DNA of 10,347 bases from an uncultured Bacilli bacterium (GTDB lineage: Bacteria; Bacillota_I; Bacilli_A; RF39; UBA660), in contig CALVHJ010000042.1 in NCBI GenBank assembly GCA_944327425.1, positions 1 through 10,347 of the forward strand. Direction: 5' to 3'. The notes under the pieces were generated by a model. The model saw nothing but the letters and a program-made list of their open reading frames with translations, made no database searches and was not told the origin of the DNA. Position 1 is the stretch's first letter. Each line of letters opens with the position of its first letter. Positions 1 to 8,174 of the stretch are shown in pieces. Both the position numbers and the translations under genes were made by a program.

Positions 1-3000
1 TTAGTACGTAGTCCATCTATTTATTTTAAAAGAGAAATTGATAAAAATGGACGTAGAATTATTAGTGGAGAAGTAATTCCTAATAAAGGTACTTGGCTAG
101 AATATGAACTTGATGCTCGTAATATTATGTATGTTCGTATTGATAGAACGAGAAAAGTGCCGGTTACAACATTCCTCCGAGCTCTTGGTTTATCTAGTGA
201 TGAAGATATTTATGATGTGTTTGGGGAAAATGATTATTTGGTTAATACTATTGAAAAAGATAGCACTAGAAATACCGATGAAGCTTTAATTGAGATTTAT
301 GAAAAATTAAGACCAGGGGAGCCTGCTACACTTGATAGTAGTAAAAACCAATTAGTTACAAGATTTTTTGATCGGTTTCGTTATGATTTAGCTAAGGTTG
401 GACGTTATAAATTTAATAAGAAATTAAATGTATTAGATCGTCTTCTTGGTTGTACTTTAGCGATGGATATTAAAGATGAAAAGGGAAATGTTGTTGTAGC
501 TAAAGGTACACTTGTTACTAAAGAAGTTAGGGAAAAGATTAAACCACTTTTTCTAGATGGCGGATATTTAAAGAAGACAATTATTAATGAAGAACTTGAT
601 AATTATGATAAAATTCAAGAAGTTTTAGTATACGATAAAGAAAATCCTGAAAAAGTTATTAAAATAATAGGTAATGATCCATCAACTGATGTTAGACGTC
701 TTACTATTCCAGATGTTTATGCATCTGTATCTTATTATTTGAATTTACATGATAATATTGGTAATACGGATGAGATTGATAATTTAGGAAATAGACGGGT
801 TCGTCAAGTTGGCGAATTAATTCAAAATGTATTTAGAACTGGTATGGCAAGAATGGAGAGAGTTATACGTGAGCGAATGACTACTCAAGAGTTAGACAGT
901 GTAACTCCGAAAACCTTAATTAATATTAGACCAGTTACGGCGGCTTTAAAAGAATTCTTTGGTTCATCACAATTATCTAAATTTATGGATCAAATTAATC
1001 CAATAGCCGAGCTTACTGATAAAAGACGTTTATCTAGTTTAGGCCCTGGAGGACTTTCTAGAGATCGTGCGGGAATGGATGTTAGGGATGTTAATGCGAG
1101 TCACTATGGTAGAATTTGCCCTATTGAATCTCCAGAAGGACAAAATATTGGACTTATTACTTCTTTAGCAGGATTTGCTAAAGTTAATGAATATGGTTTT
1201 ATTATGACTCCATATCGTAAAGTAATAGATGGACAAGTTACGGATGAAGTCGTTTATATGACGGCGGATGAAGAGCAAGATTTATATATTTCTCAAGCAA
1301 CAGTTAAATTAGATAAAGATAATCGCATTATTGAAGATGAAATTCTTTGCCGTTTAAATGGTGATAACGTCATGGTACGTCGTGAGAATGTTAACTATGT
1401 CGATGTTGCTCCTAGTCAAATTGTGGCAATTACAACAAGTTGTATTCCGTTCCTTGAATATGATGATGCAAATAGAACATTAATGGGTGCTAACATGCAA
1501 CGTCAAGCAGTGCCATTACTTGTAAGTGAGGCACCAATCGTTGGTACTGGTGTTGAATATATTGCAGCTAAATATTCAGGTTCTACCGTTGTTGCTAAAG
1601 CTGATGGTGTTGTAGAATATGCTGATGCGAAGAAGATTATTGTTAAGAATGCAAAGGGCAAAGATACTTATTATTTAGCTGATTTTGAAAGAACAAATGC
1701 TTCAACAGCGATGAATCATCATCCGATTGTTAAAAAGGGTGATAAAATTCATACCGGTGAAGTTATTGCAGATGGACCATCAACTGATGCAGGAGAGCTA
1801 GCTTTAGGTAAAAATATGACGGTTGCTTTCATGACATTTAATGGTTATAACTATGAAGATGCAGTTATATTAAATGAAAGATTAGTAAAAGATGATGTTT
1901 ATACATCACTACATATTGATCACTATGATATAGACTGCAGAGATACCAAACTTGGACCTGAAGAAATTACCAGAGATATTCCAAATGTTGGGGAAGAAGC
2001 TCGTAAAAACCTTGATTCTAATGGTATTGTTCGTATTGGTACAGAGGTTAAAGAAGGAGATATTTTAGTTGGTAAAGTAACTCCTAAAGGTGTTCAAGAA
2101 CTAACAAGCGAAGAAAAATTGTTACATGCAATATTTGGTGAGAAAACAAGAGAAGTAAGAGATACCTCTTTAAGAGTAGAACATGGTGCAGCAGGTATTG
2201 TTCATGATGTTAAGATTTATACGAAAGAAAACTCTGATGAGCTTCCAGCAGGAGTATCCAAAGTTATTCGTGTCTATATTATTCAAAAACGTAAGATTCA
2301 AGTTGGCGATAAGATGTCTGGTCGTCATGGTAATAAAGGTGTTATTTCCCTTGTTTTACCAGAAGAAGATATGCCATATATGCCAGATGGTCGTCCTGTA
2401 GATGTTATGCTTAATCCACTTGGTGTTCCATCTCGTATGAATATTGGACAAATCTTAGAGTTACACTTGGGAATGGCTGGTAAGATTCAAGGTGTTCACT
2501 ATGCTACTCCAGTATTTGATAGTGCTACTTGGGAAGATATAAGAGAAGAAATGGATGCAGCAGGTATGGAACCTGATGGTAAAACTATTCTTTATAATGG
2601 GCGTACGGGTGAGCCATTTGATCACAGAATCAGTGTTGGTGTTATGTATATGTTAAAATTACACCACATGGTTGATGATAAACTACATGCTCGTGCTACA
2701 GGACCATATTCACTTGTTACCCAACAACCTTTGGGTGGTAAAGCTCAATTTGGTGGACAACGTTTTGGGGAAATGGAAGTTTGGGCATTATATGCTTATG
2801 GTGCTGCCCATGTACTTCAAGAAATCTTAACAGTTAAAGCGGATGATGTTATTGGCCGAGTTAAAGTATATGAAGCTTTGGTTAAAGGTAAAACTGTTAA
2901 TCAAGCAGGTGTTCCAGAGTCATTTAGAGTACTTATTAAAGAGTTCCAAGCTTTAGGCCTTGATATGCAGATTATCGATAAAGATGATAATATTATTGAA

Positions 3001-3225
3001 TTTAAAGAGTTAGAAGAAGAAGAAGATAAAGAGGATACTTTGAAAATTGAAGAGATTGATGCTGAGGCAAGTATTCGTGATGGAGAAATCGAAATTAAAG
3101 GTGATGTAGCACCGATGCCTAGTGAAGATTATGAAGATGATGCGTCTTCTTTAGAAGAAAAACCAACTGATGAGGAACTTGATAAAAGAATAGAACAAGA
3201 TTTAGATAATGGGGAAGAGGTGTAG
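1..3225 (+). CDS. rpoB: RNA polymerase beta subunit RpoB (5' end cut by window)
   Basis: Beta subunit of the core RNA polymerase, which with beta' forms the catalytic cleft and the rifampicin pocket. The frame is open from base 1, and the sequence before the ATG at 127 (LVRSPSIYFKREID...) is still RpoB. That ATG is therefore internal, and about 137 N-terminal residues lie outside the window, judged against B. subtilis RpoB (1193 aa); 1074 residues are visible. Landmarks in fragment numbering: rifampicin cluster about 321-345, HYGRICPIESPEG just after it, active-site NYEDAV with E619/D620, and the catalytic-region lysines K771 and K779 in KMSGRHGNKG. The C-terminal GPYSLVTQQPLGGKAQFGGQ region contacts beta'. 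The family core ends near fragment residue 1000 and is followed by about 70 acidic residues, ending DLDNGEEV. Two rifampicin-contact residues differ from E. coli and B. subtilis (Lys at 513, Asp at 526, E. coli numbering). rpoC begins 3 nt after the TAG stop. Identification is certain. Confidence 0.99.
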   Translation, partial: LVRSPSIYFKREIDKNGRRIISGEVIPNKGTWLEYELDARNIMYVRIDRTRKVPVTTFLRALGLSSDEDIYDVFGENDYLVNTIEKDSTRNTDEALIEIYEKLRPGEPATLDSSKNQLVTRFFDRFRYDLAKVGRYKFNKKLNVLDRLLGCTLAMDIKDEKGNVVVAKGTLVTKEVREKIKPLFLDGGYLKKTIINEELDNYDKIQEVLVYDKENPEKVIKIIGNDPSTDVRRLTIPDVYASVSYYLNLHDNIGNTDEIDNLGNRRVRQVGELIQNVFRTGMARMERVIRERMTTQELDSVTPKTLINIRPVTAALKEFFGSSQLSKFMDQINPIAELTDKRRLSSLGPGGLSRDRAGMDVRDVNASHYGRICPIESPEGQNIGLITSLAGFAKVNEYGFIMTPYRKVIDGQVTDEVVYMTADEEQDLYISQATVKLDKDNRIIEDEILCRLNGDNVMVRRENVNYVDVAPSQIVAITTSCIPFLEYDDANRTLMGANMQRQAVPLLVSEAPIVGTGVEYIAAKYSGSTVVAKADGVVEYADAKKIIVKNAKGKDTYYLADFERTNASTAMNHHPIVKKGDKIHTGEVIADGPSTDAGELALGKNMTVAFMTFNGYNYEDAVILNERLVKDDVYTSLHIDHYDIDCRDTKLGPEEITRDIPNVGEEARKNLDSNGIVRIGTEVKEGDILVGKVTPKGVQELTSEEKLLHAIFGEKTREVRDTSLRVEHGAAGIVHDVKIYTKENSDELPAGVSKVIRVYIIQKRKIQVGDKMSGRHGNKGVISLVLPEEDMPYMPDGRPVDVMLNPLGVPSRMNIGQILELHLGMAGKIQGVHYATPVFDSATWEDIREEMDAAGMEPDGKTILYNGRTGEPFDHRISVGVMYMLKLHHMVDDKLHARATGPYSLVTQQPLGGKAQFGGQRFGEMEVWALYAYGAAHVLQEILTVKADDVIGRVKVYEALVKGKTVNQAGVPESFRVLIKEFQALGLDMQIIDKDDNIIEFKELEEEEDKEDTLKIEEIDAEASIRDGEIEIKGDVAPMPSEDYEDDASSLEEKPTDEELDKRIEQDLDNGEEV
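3211..3222 (+). promoter_or_regulatory. Ribosome binding site of rpoC inside the rpoB 3' end
   Basis: GGGGAAGAGGTG sits in the last codons of rpoB. GAGGTG is complementary to the 16S anti-Shine-Dalgarno core and lies 6 nt before the rpoC ATG at 3229. The 3-nt gap between the genes, with the ribosome site inside rpoB, points to coupled translation that keeps the two subunits in balance. This site fixes the rpoC start. Confidence 0.85.
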
Positions 3226-3228
3226 TTA

Positions 3229-6200
3229 ATGATAGACGTTAATAATTTTAAAGGAATTAAAATAGGTATAGCTTCTCCAGAGAAAATTAGAAGTTGGTCT
3301 TATGGTGAAGTCGAAAAACCAGAGACAATAAATTATCGTACTTTAAAACCAGAACGTGGAGGACTTTTTTGCGAGAAGATATTTGGTCCTACTAAAGATT
3401 ATGAATGTTCTTGCGGGAAGTATAAAAGACTTAGATATAAAAATGTTATTTGTGATCGTTGTGGTGTAGAGGTTACTAAGTCTAGAGTTAGACGTGAGAG
3501 AATGGGGCATATTGAACTTGCGGCTCCTTGCTCTCATATATGGTTCTTTAAAGGCGTTCCTTCTAAGATGGGTTTAGTTTTAGATATGAGTCCAAGGGAT
3601 TTAGAGGAAGTGCTATATTTTGTAAGTTATGTTGTTATTGAACCAGGCAGTGCTCCACTTGAGAGAAAACAAACTTTATCAGATAAAGAATATCGAGCTT
3701 ATCGGGAAAAATATGGTGATTCTTTCCAAGTTGGAATGGGTGCTGAAGCTATTAAAGAACTTTTAAAAAGAGTAGATATTGATAAAGAAGTTGAAGAACT
3801 TAGAAGTGAACTTGAAGGGGCTACAGGGCAAAAACGTGTTCGTTTAGTAAAAAGATTAGACTGTTTAGTAGCTTTCCAAGAATCAGGAAATAAACCAGAA
3901 TGGATGGTTTTAGATGTTCTTCCTGTTATTCCTCCTGAACTTAGACCAATGATTCAACTAGATGGAGGAAGATTTGCTACAAGTGACTTGAATGACTTAT
4001 ATCGTCGTGTTATTAATCGTAATAATCGTTTAAGAAAGTTACTTGAGCTTGGAGCTCCAACTATTATTGTTCAAAATGAAAAAAGAATGCTTCAAGAAGC
4101 TGTAGATAGTTTATTTGATAATGGTCGGAGAGGTAGAAGTATTACGGCAGCAGGAAACCGTCCGTTAAAGAGTTTATCTAGCATGCTTAAAGGTAAACAA
4201 GGACGTTTCCGTCAGAATTTACTTGGTAAAAGAGTAGATTATTCAGGACGTAGTGTAATTGTTGTTGGACCAAATCTTAAAATGTATCAATGTGGTATTC
4301 CTAAAGAAATGGCTCTTGAGTTATTTAAACCTCATGTTATTCACGGGTTAGTTGAAGCAGGACTTGCTCATAACATTAAGGGAGCTAAGAAATTAATTGA
4401 TACTCGTGATGAATGTGTATGGGACATTGTTGAGGATGTTATTACGGAACATCCAGTGCTTTTAAACCGAGCACCAACTTTGCATAGACTTGGTATTCAA
4501 GCTTTTGAACCAAAATTAGTTGGGGGCAAAGCAATTCGTTTACACCCTCTTGTTTGTACAGGATTTAATGCCGATTTTGATGGAGATCAAATGGCTGTTC
4601 ATATTCCTCTTTCCGAAGAAGCAAAGGCTGAGGCAAGAATATTAATGCTATCAGCTAGTAACATCTTAAATCCAAAAGATGGAAAACCAATAGTTACACC
4701 TAGCCAAGATATGGTTTTAGGAAATTGTTATTTGACTATTGAAAAAGAAGAAGAAGAGAATGAAGCTCGCGTATTTAAGAATCCAAATGAAGCTTTGATG
4801 GCTTATGATCGCAAAGAAATTACTCTTCATACAAGGATTGTTCTTCCCGTAAGATCATTTAAATATAAGTTATTTACCGAAGAACAACAAGATAAGTATT
4901 TAGTTACGACAGTTGGTAAGATTATATTTAATGAAATATTACCAGATTCTTTCCCATATATTAATGAAGGAACAAAAGAAAATATTGAGGGTATTACACC
5001 TAGTAAGTATTTTATTCCAATGGGTTCTAATATTCCAGAAGAAGTTAAAAACACACCAATACCAAAACCTTTTGTTAAGAAAACCCTTGAATGGATTATT
5101 GCACAAGTATTTAAAAGATATAAAACAACTGAGACAAGTATTATGCTTGATAAGTTAAAAGATTTAGGATTTAAATATTCAACTGTTGCGGGTATAACTG
5201 TATCAGTAGCGGATATTGTAAGAAGTGAGAAAAAGCCGGAAATTATAGCCAATGCTAAAGAAAAGGTTGAGAAAGTAAATAAACAATTTAAACGTGGTTT
5301 AATAACTGATGCTGAACGTTATAATAGTGTTATTGAAATTTGGACGGAAGCTAATGATGAAGTAAAAAAAGAGTTACAAGCTATATCTAAAGATGATTTT
5401 GATAATCCTATTTTCATGATGATGAATTCTAATGCTCGTGGTTCTATTTCTAACTTTACACAGCTAGCCGGTATGCGTGGTTTAATGGCTAAACCTGATG
5501 GTTCAACGGTAGAAATTCCTATTACTTCATGTTTTATTGAAGGATTAGACGTATCAGAGTTCTTCTTATCAACGCATGGTTCAAGAAAAGGTTCGGCTGA
5601 TACAGCACTACGTACAGCTGACTCAGGATATTTAACAAGACGTTTAGTAGATGTAGCTCAAGATATTATTGTCAAAGAGTTTGATTGTGGAAGTATAGCT
5701 GGTGTTGAAGTTTATGATTTATTAAATGATAAAGATGGTTCCGTAATTGAGTCTTTAGGAGAACGTATTTTGGGTAGATATACAGCTAAAAAAGTAATTA
5801 ATCCAGAAACCAAAGAAGTAATTGTAGAGAAAGATGAACTTATTACCGAGAATATTGCGGCTAAAATAGCTAAAGCCGGTGTTAAGAAGGTTGAGATTAG
5901 AAGTGTTCTTACTTGTCGTACCCAAAATGGTGTATGTCAAAAATGTTATGGACGTAACCTTGCTACTGGTAACCTAGTAGAGACAGGAGAAGCTGTTGGT
6001 ATTATGGCAGCTCAATCAATTGGTGAACCTGGTACACAGTTAACCATGCGTACATTCCATACCGGGGGTGTTGCCGGTGGAGACGATATTACCCAAGGTT
6101 TACCTCGTGTTGAAGAGTTATTTGAAGCTCGTACACCGAAGTATAAAGCAACTATTTCGGAAATTAATGGTAAAGTTATATCAATTGAAGAGCAAAATGG

Positions 6201-7080
6201 TAAACATAAAGTGGTTGTGGAAAATGAAGCTGGTATTAGAGAACATATTACTAATTATAACACTAAACTTAGAGTTCAAGTTGGAGATATGGTTCAAGCT
6301 GGGGAAAAATTAACAGAAGGTTCTATTGCTCCAAAAGAATTACTAGCAGTAACCGATCCACTTACAGCACAAGAATACATTTTAAAAGAAATTCAGTCTG
6401 TATATAAACTTCAAGGTGTTGATATTAATGATAAACATATTGAAATTATTGTTAAGAGAATGATTAATAAAGTTAGAGTAGTTGATGCTGGAGATACAGA
6501 TTTTGTAGAAGGCCTAACAGTTTCTTTAAGAGAATTTACGGAAGGTAATAAACCAGTAATACTTCGTGGTGGAGTTCCAGCTACGGGTCGTCCAATTATG
6601 CTTGGTATTACAAAGTCTTCACTTGAAACGGATAGTTACTTATCAGCAGCATCATTTCAAGAGACTACACGGGTTTTAACTGATGCAGCAATTCGTGGTA
6701 AAGTAGATTATTTACGCGGTTTGAAAGAAAACGTTATTATTGGTAAACTTATTCCGGCTGGAACAGGTGCGAAAGAATATAGTGACATTGATATTTATCT
6801 TGAAAAAGAATTTATGGAAGATGATGCATCGGAATTTTTAGAAGATAAGTTACTTGAAGATGAATCAGATGATAGTTCTTTAAAAGTTGAAGATGGAGCA
6901 GTAATAAGTTCTACTGAAGAAAAAGATACTAGTGATGTTAAATCGCTAAATAGTGAAGATGAAACAAGTTTAACGCAGGAATCTTTAACGGAAGATAAAA
7001 AAGAAGATGATGTAGATACTAATACTTTAGAAGTTACGGAAAATACAGAGGAAGATAAAGAAGAAAGTAAAGAAGAATAG
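3229..7080 (+). CDS. rpoC: RNA polymerase beta' subunit RpoC
   Basis: Beta' subunit of RNA polymerase, carrying the catalytic magnesium site, clamp, bridge helix and trigger loop. It is complete at 1283 aa, against about 1199 in B. subtilis. The N-terminal zinc ribbon has C60, C62, C75 and C78. The catalytic NADFDGDQM motif places the three magnesium-binding aspartates at D449, D451 and D453. The second zinc site is C820, C896, C903 and C906 (CRTQNGVCQKC). The trigger loop begins at M940-R941, contains H944 (MRTFHTGG) and runs into DITQGLPRVEELFEAR. The family core ends around residue 1185 (ENVIIGKLIPAGTGAKEYSDIDIY). The last 95 or so residues are a low-complexity tail rich in Glu, Asp, Ser and Thr, which accounts for the extra length. 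Translation is probably coupled to rpoB. The stop is TAG, and its last two bases enter an inverted repeat. CGT is used often for arginine, as expected for a highly expressed gene. Confidence 0.99.
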   Translation: MIDVNNFKGIKIGIASPEKIRSWSYGEVEKPETINYRTLKPERGGLFCEKIFGPTKDYECSCGKYKRLRYKNVICDRCGVEVTKSRVRRERMGHIELAAPCSHIWFFKGVPSKMGLVLDMSPRDLEEVLYFVSYVVIEPGSAPLERKQTLSDKEYRAYREKYGDSFQVGMGAEAIKELLKRVDIDKEVEELRSELEGATGQKRVRLVKRLDCLVAFQESGNKPEWMVLDVLPVIPPELRPMIQLDGGRFATSDLNDLYRRVINRNNRLRKLLELGAPTIIVQNEKRMLQEAVDSLFDNGRRGRSITAAGNRPLKSLSSMLKGKQGRFRQNLLGKRVDYSGRSVIVVGPNLKMYQCGIPKEMALELFKPHVIHGLVEAGLAHNIKGAKKLIDTRDECVWDIVEDVITEHPVLLNRAPTLHRLGIQAFEPKLVGGKAIRLHPLVCTGFNADFDGDQMAVHIPLSEEAKAEARILMLSASNILNPKDGKPIVTPSQDMVLGNCYLTIEKEEEENEARVFKNPNEALMAYDRKEITLHTRIVLPVRSFKYKLFTEEQQDKYLVTTVGKIIFNEILPDSFPYINEGTKENIEGITPSKYFIPMGSNIPEEVKNTPIPKPFVKKTLEWIIAQVFKRYKTTETSIMLDKLKDLGFKYSTVAGITVSVADIVRSEKKPEIIANAKEKVEKVNKQFKRGLITDAERYNSVIEIWTEANDEVKKELQAISKDDFDNPIFMMMNSNARGSISNFTQLAGMRGLMAKPDGSTVEIPITSCFIEGLDVSEFFLSTHGSRKGSADTALRTADSGYLTRRLVDVAQDIIVKEFDCGSIAGVEVYDLLNDKDGSVIESLGERILGRYTAKKVINPETKEVIVEKDELITENIAAKIAKAGVKKVEIRSVLTCRTQNGVCQKCYGRNLATGNLVETGEAVGIMAAQSIGEPGTQLTMRTFHTGGVAGGDDITQGLPRVEELFEARTPKYKATISEINGKVISIEEQNGKHKVVVENEAGIREHITNYNTKLRVQVGDMVQAGEKLTEGSIAPKELLAVTDPLTAQEYILKEIQSVYKLQGVDINDKHIEIIVKRMINKVRVVDAGDTDFVEGLTVSLREFTEGNKPVILRGGVPATGRPIMLGITKSSLETDSYLSAASFQETTRVLTDAAIRGKVDYLRGLKENVIIGKLIPAGTGAKEYSDIDIYLEKEFMEDDASEFLEDKLLEDESDDSSLKVEDGAVISSTEEKDTSDVKSLNSEDETSLTQESLTEDKKEDDVDTNTLEVTENTEEDKEESKEE

Positions 7081-7121
7081 CTTTCTTTTTTTCTTATGAA
7101 AAAATATATTAAAAGAAAGCT
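7079..7121 (+). other. Inverted repeat at the rpoC stop codon, possible weak terminator or processing hairpin
   Basis: AGCTTTCTTTT (7079-7089) and AAAAGAAAGCT (7111-7121) form a perfect 11-bp stem around a 21-nt loop. The stem includes the last two bases of the rpoC stop codon and abuts the -35 box of the next promoter. There is no T run after the right arm, so it is not a standard intrinsic terminator. It may stabilise the 3' end of the rpoBC message, act as a weak or factor-dependent terminator, or be fortuitous in such AT-rich DNA. Confidence 0.45.
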
Positions 7122-7149
7122 TGAAATGTGAGGATAATTAGCTTAAAAT
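7121..7149 (+). promoter_or_regulatory. Sigma-A-type promoter of orfA
   Basis: The -35 box TTGAAA (7121-7126), a 17-nt spacer and the -10 box TAAAAT (7144-7149) make a good vegetative promoter, with transcription expected to start near 7156. This leaves a 5' leader of about 75 nt before orfA. The block from 7120 to 7152 matches the promoter before orfB (8101-8133) at 28 of 33 positions, including spacer bases (TGT and ATAATTA) that are not normally constrained. Confidence 0.7.
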
Positions 7150-7229
7150 ATATAAAAGAAATAAAAAGGAATTTAATTGTTTTGGTTAGGTTTGTACTAG
7201 GAATATATAGAAAAAAATTATGAAGAAAG

Positions 7230-8066
7230 ATGGGAGTTATGGAAGATATTTTTAATAGGTTTTGGGATTTGGAAGATAAAATAGAATGGTTTTATTTACA
7301 GTTAGCAGAGTATGAAATTAGAGAACATAAAGAGGATTATGATTATAATTTTAAGGGGCTTATGTCTTTATTAGTTTTGGAAGAACAACTACTTGAGGAA
7401 ATAGTTAAAAAAAGATATCTTGATGTTTTAAAAAAAGAGTTAAAGGGGATAGCAAAAATACGGTCTAATCCTTTGGTTTTAGGTCATTTAAGTAATTCTT
7501 ATTATTTTAGAGTAATGGATATTTTAGAAAGGTATGATGAGGATCAAGGAATTGAATATATTAGAGCTTTAAAGTATGATATAAATAAAATAAAGTTACG
7601 GATACTTAAAGATTTAATAGATAATGATAGTTATAGTGATATTAGAAGAGATTTGATAAACTATAAGTATAATTTGCTTTATTTGAATTATGATAATGAA
7701 GCTGATTTTGTTTATGGTGATAAAGAGCAAGAAGTAGAGCTTAAGTCGGATAGCTTTAGAGGTAGTGATTTTCCTAGTTATCAGTATTTAGATATAGGTT
7801 TTTTAATATATTTTAGTAAAGAAGATATTGATAATATTTTTATTAGTAGTATTAATTCGCCTCATGATAAAGTGAAAGTTATAGGATTTATATTGGATTT
7901 TTTGGCACGCTTAACTTTATGTAGAGAAGAGTCTTTAGCTTTTATTATAGATGATATAAATGATTTATTTATTAGTGAAATGATATCAGAAGAAATTAAA
8001 TGGTTATTTCAAGATTTATTAAGTATTTATGAAAATATAAAAGATACTTTGGTTTGGAGAAGATAA
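7230..8066 (+). CDS. orfA: predicted helical cytoplasmic protein of unknown function, paralogue of orfC
   Basis: I do not recognise this family. The 278-aa product has no signal peptide or membrane segment. It is rich in Leu, Ile, Asp, Glu, Lys and Tyr in patterns typical of stacked alpha-helices. It is clearly related to orfC: residues 107-161 (starting GIEY, with RRDL and KYN) match orfC residues 90-144 at 27 of 55 positions. Both proteins then share a P-S-[YF]-x-Y motif, an L-A-R-x-x-L-C motif and an acidic helix ending in D-L. A related N-terminal helix (IE-x-x-YL-x-L) is also visible. The start is uncertain: ATG 7230 has only a weak GAAGAAAG upstream. ATG 7239 (MEDIF) fits the orfC N-terminus better, has AGAAAG 9 nt upstream, and would give 275 aa. 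The gene has its own promoter 3' of rpoC. None of its 15 arginines uses CGT, unlike rpoB and rpoC, which suggests low expression or a different history. A role as adaptor or partner of orfB is inference from position only. Confidence 0.85.
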   Translation: MGVMEDIFNRFWDLEDKIEWFYLQLAEYEIREHKEDYDYNFKGLMSLLVLEEQLLEEIVKKRYLDVLKKELKGIAKIRSNPLVLGHLSNSYYFRVMDILERYDEDQGIEYIRALKYDINKIKLRILKDLIDNDSYSDIRRDLINYKYNLLYLNYDNEADFVYGDKEQEVELKSDSFRGSDFPSYQYLDIGFLIYFSKEDIDNIFISSINSPHDKVKVIGFILDFLARLTLCREESLAFIIDDINDLFISEMISEEIKWLFQDLLSIYENIKDTLVWRR

Positions 8067-8101
8067 GCGTTTAAAGGCTTTCTAAATGTTAAAAAGAAGA
8101 C

Positions 8102-8130
8102 TTGAAATGTTATAATAATTAAGTTAAAAT
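8102..8130 (+). promoter_or_regulatory. Sigma-A-type promoter of the orfB-orfC operon
   Basis: The -35 box TTGAAA (8102-8107), a 17-nt spacer and the -10 box TAAAAT (8125-8130) predict transcription starting near 8137, about 38 nt before orfB. It is a near copy of the orfA promoter, and the similarity continues upstream (TTAAAAAGAAGAC here, TTAAAAGAAAGC there). No intrinsic terminator is evident between orfA and this promoter, so read-through from orfA is possible. Confidence 0.7.
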
Positions 8131-8160
8131 ATAAGTGTAAAAAATATATGTAGAGTTAAA

Positions 8161-8167
8161 GTAGGTG
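8161..8167 (+). promoter_or_regulatory. Ribosome binding site of orfB
   Basis: GTAGGTG differs by one base from the ideal GGAGGTG and ends 7 nt before the ATG at 8175. It supports that start, which also places the hydrophobic signal/anchor right at the N-terminus. Confidence 0.75.
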
Positions 8168-8174
8168 TTTTGCG

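Noticed and set aside
127..3225. ATG at 127 as the start of rpoB
   Set aside because: The frame is open to base 1 and the residues before the ATG are conserved RpoB sequence, so the gene is truncated by the window edge.
4827..5252. 141-codon open frame on the minus strand inside rpoC
   Set aside because: It is antisense to well-conserved rpoC coding sequence, has no ribosome binding site or family resemblance, and is explained by the AT-rich codon pattern. The shorter minus frames at 3343-3537 and 5755-5940 are rejected for the same reason.
7079..7121. Hairpin after rpoC as a standard intrinsic terminator
   Set aside because: There is no T run after the right arm on either strand, so it is reported only as an inverted repeat.
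7178..7201. Tiny leader peptide starting at TTG 7178 before orfA
   Set aside because: It would be only about seven residues, with a weak upstream AAAAGGA and no regulatory codon run or linked attenuator.
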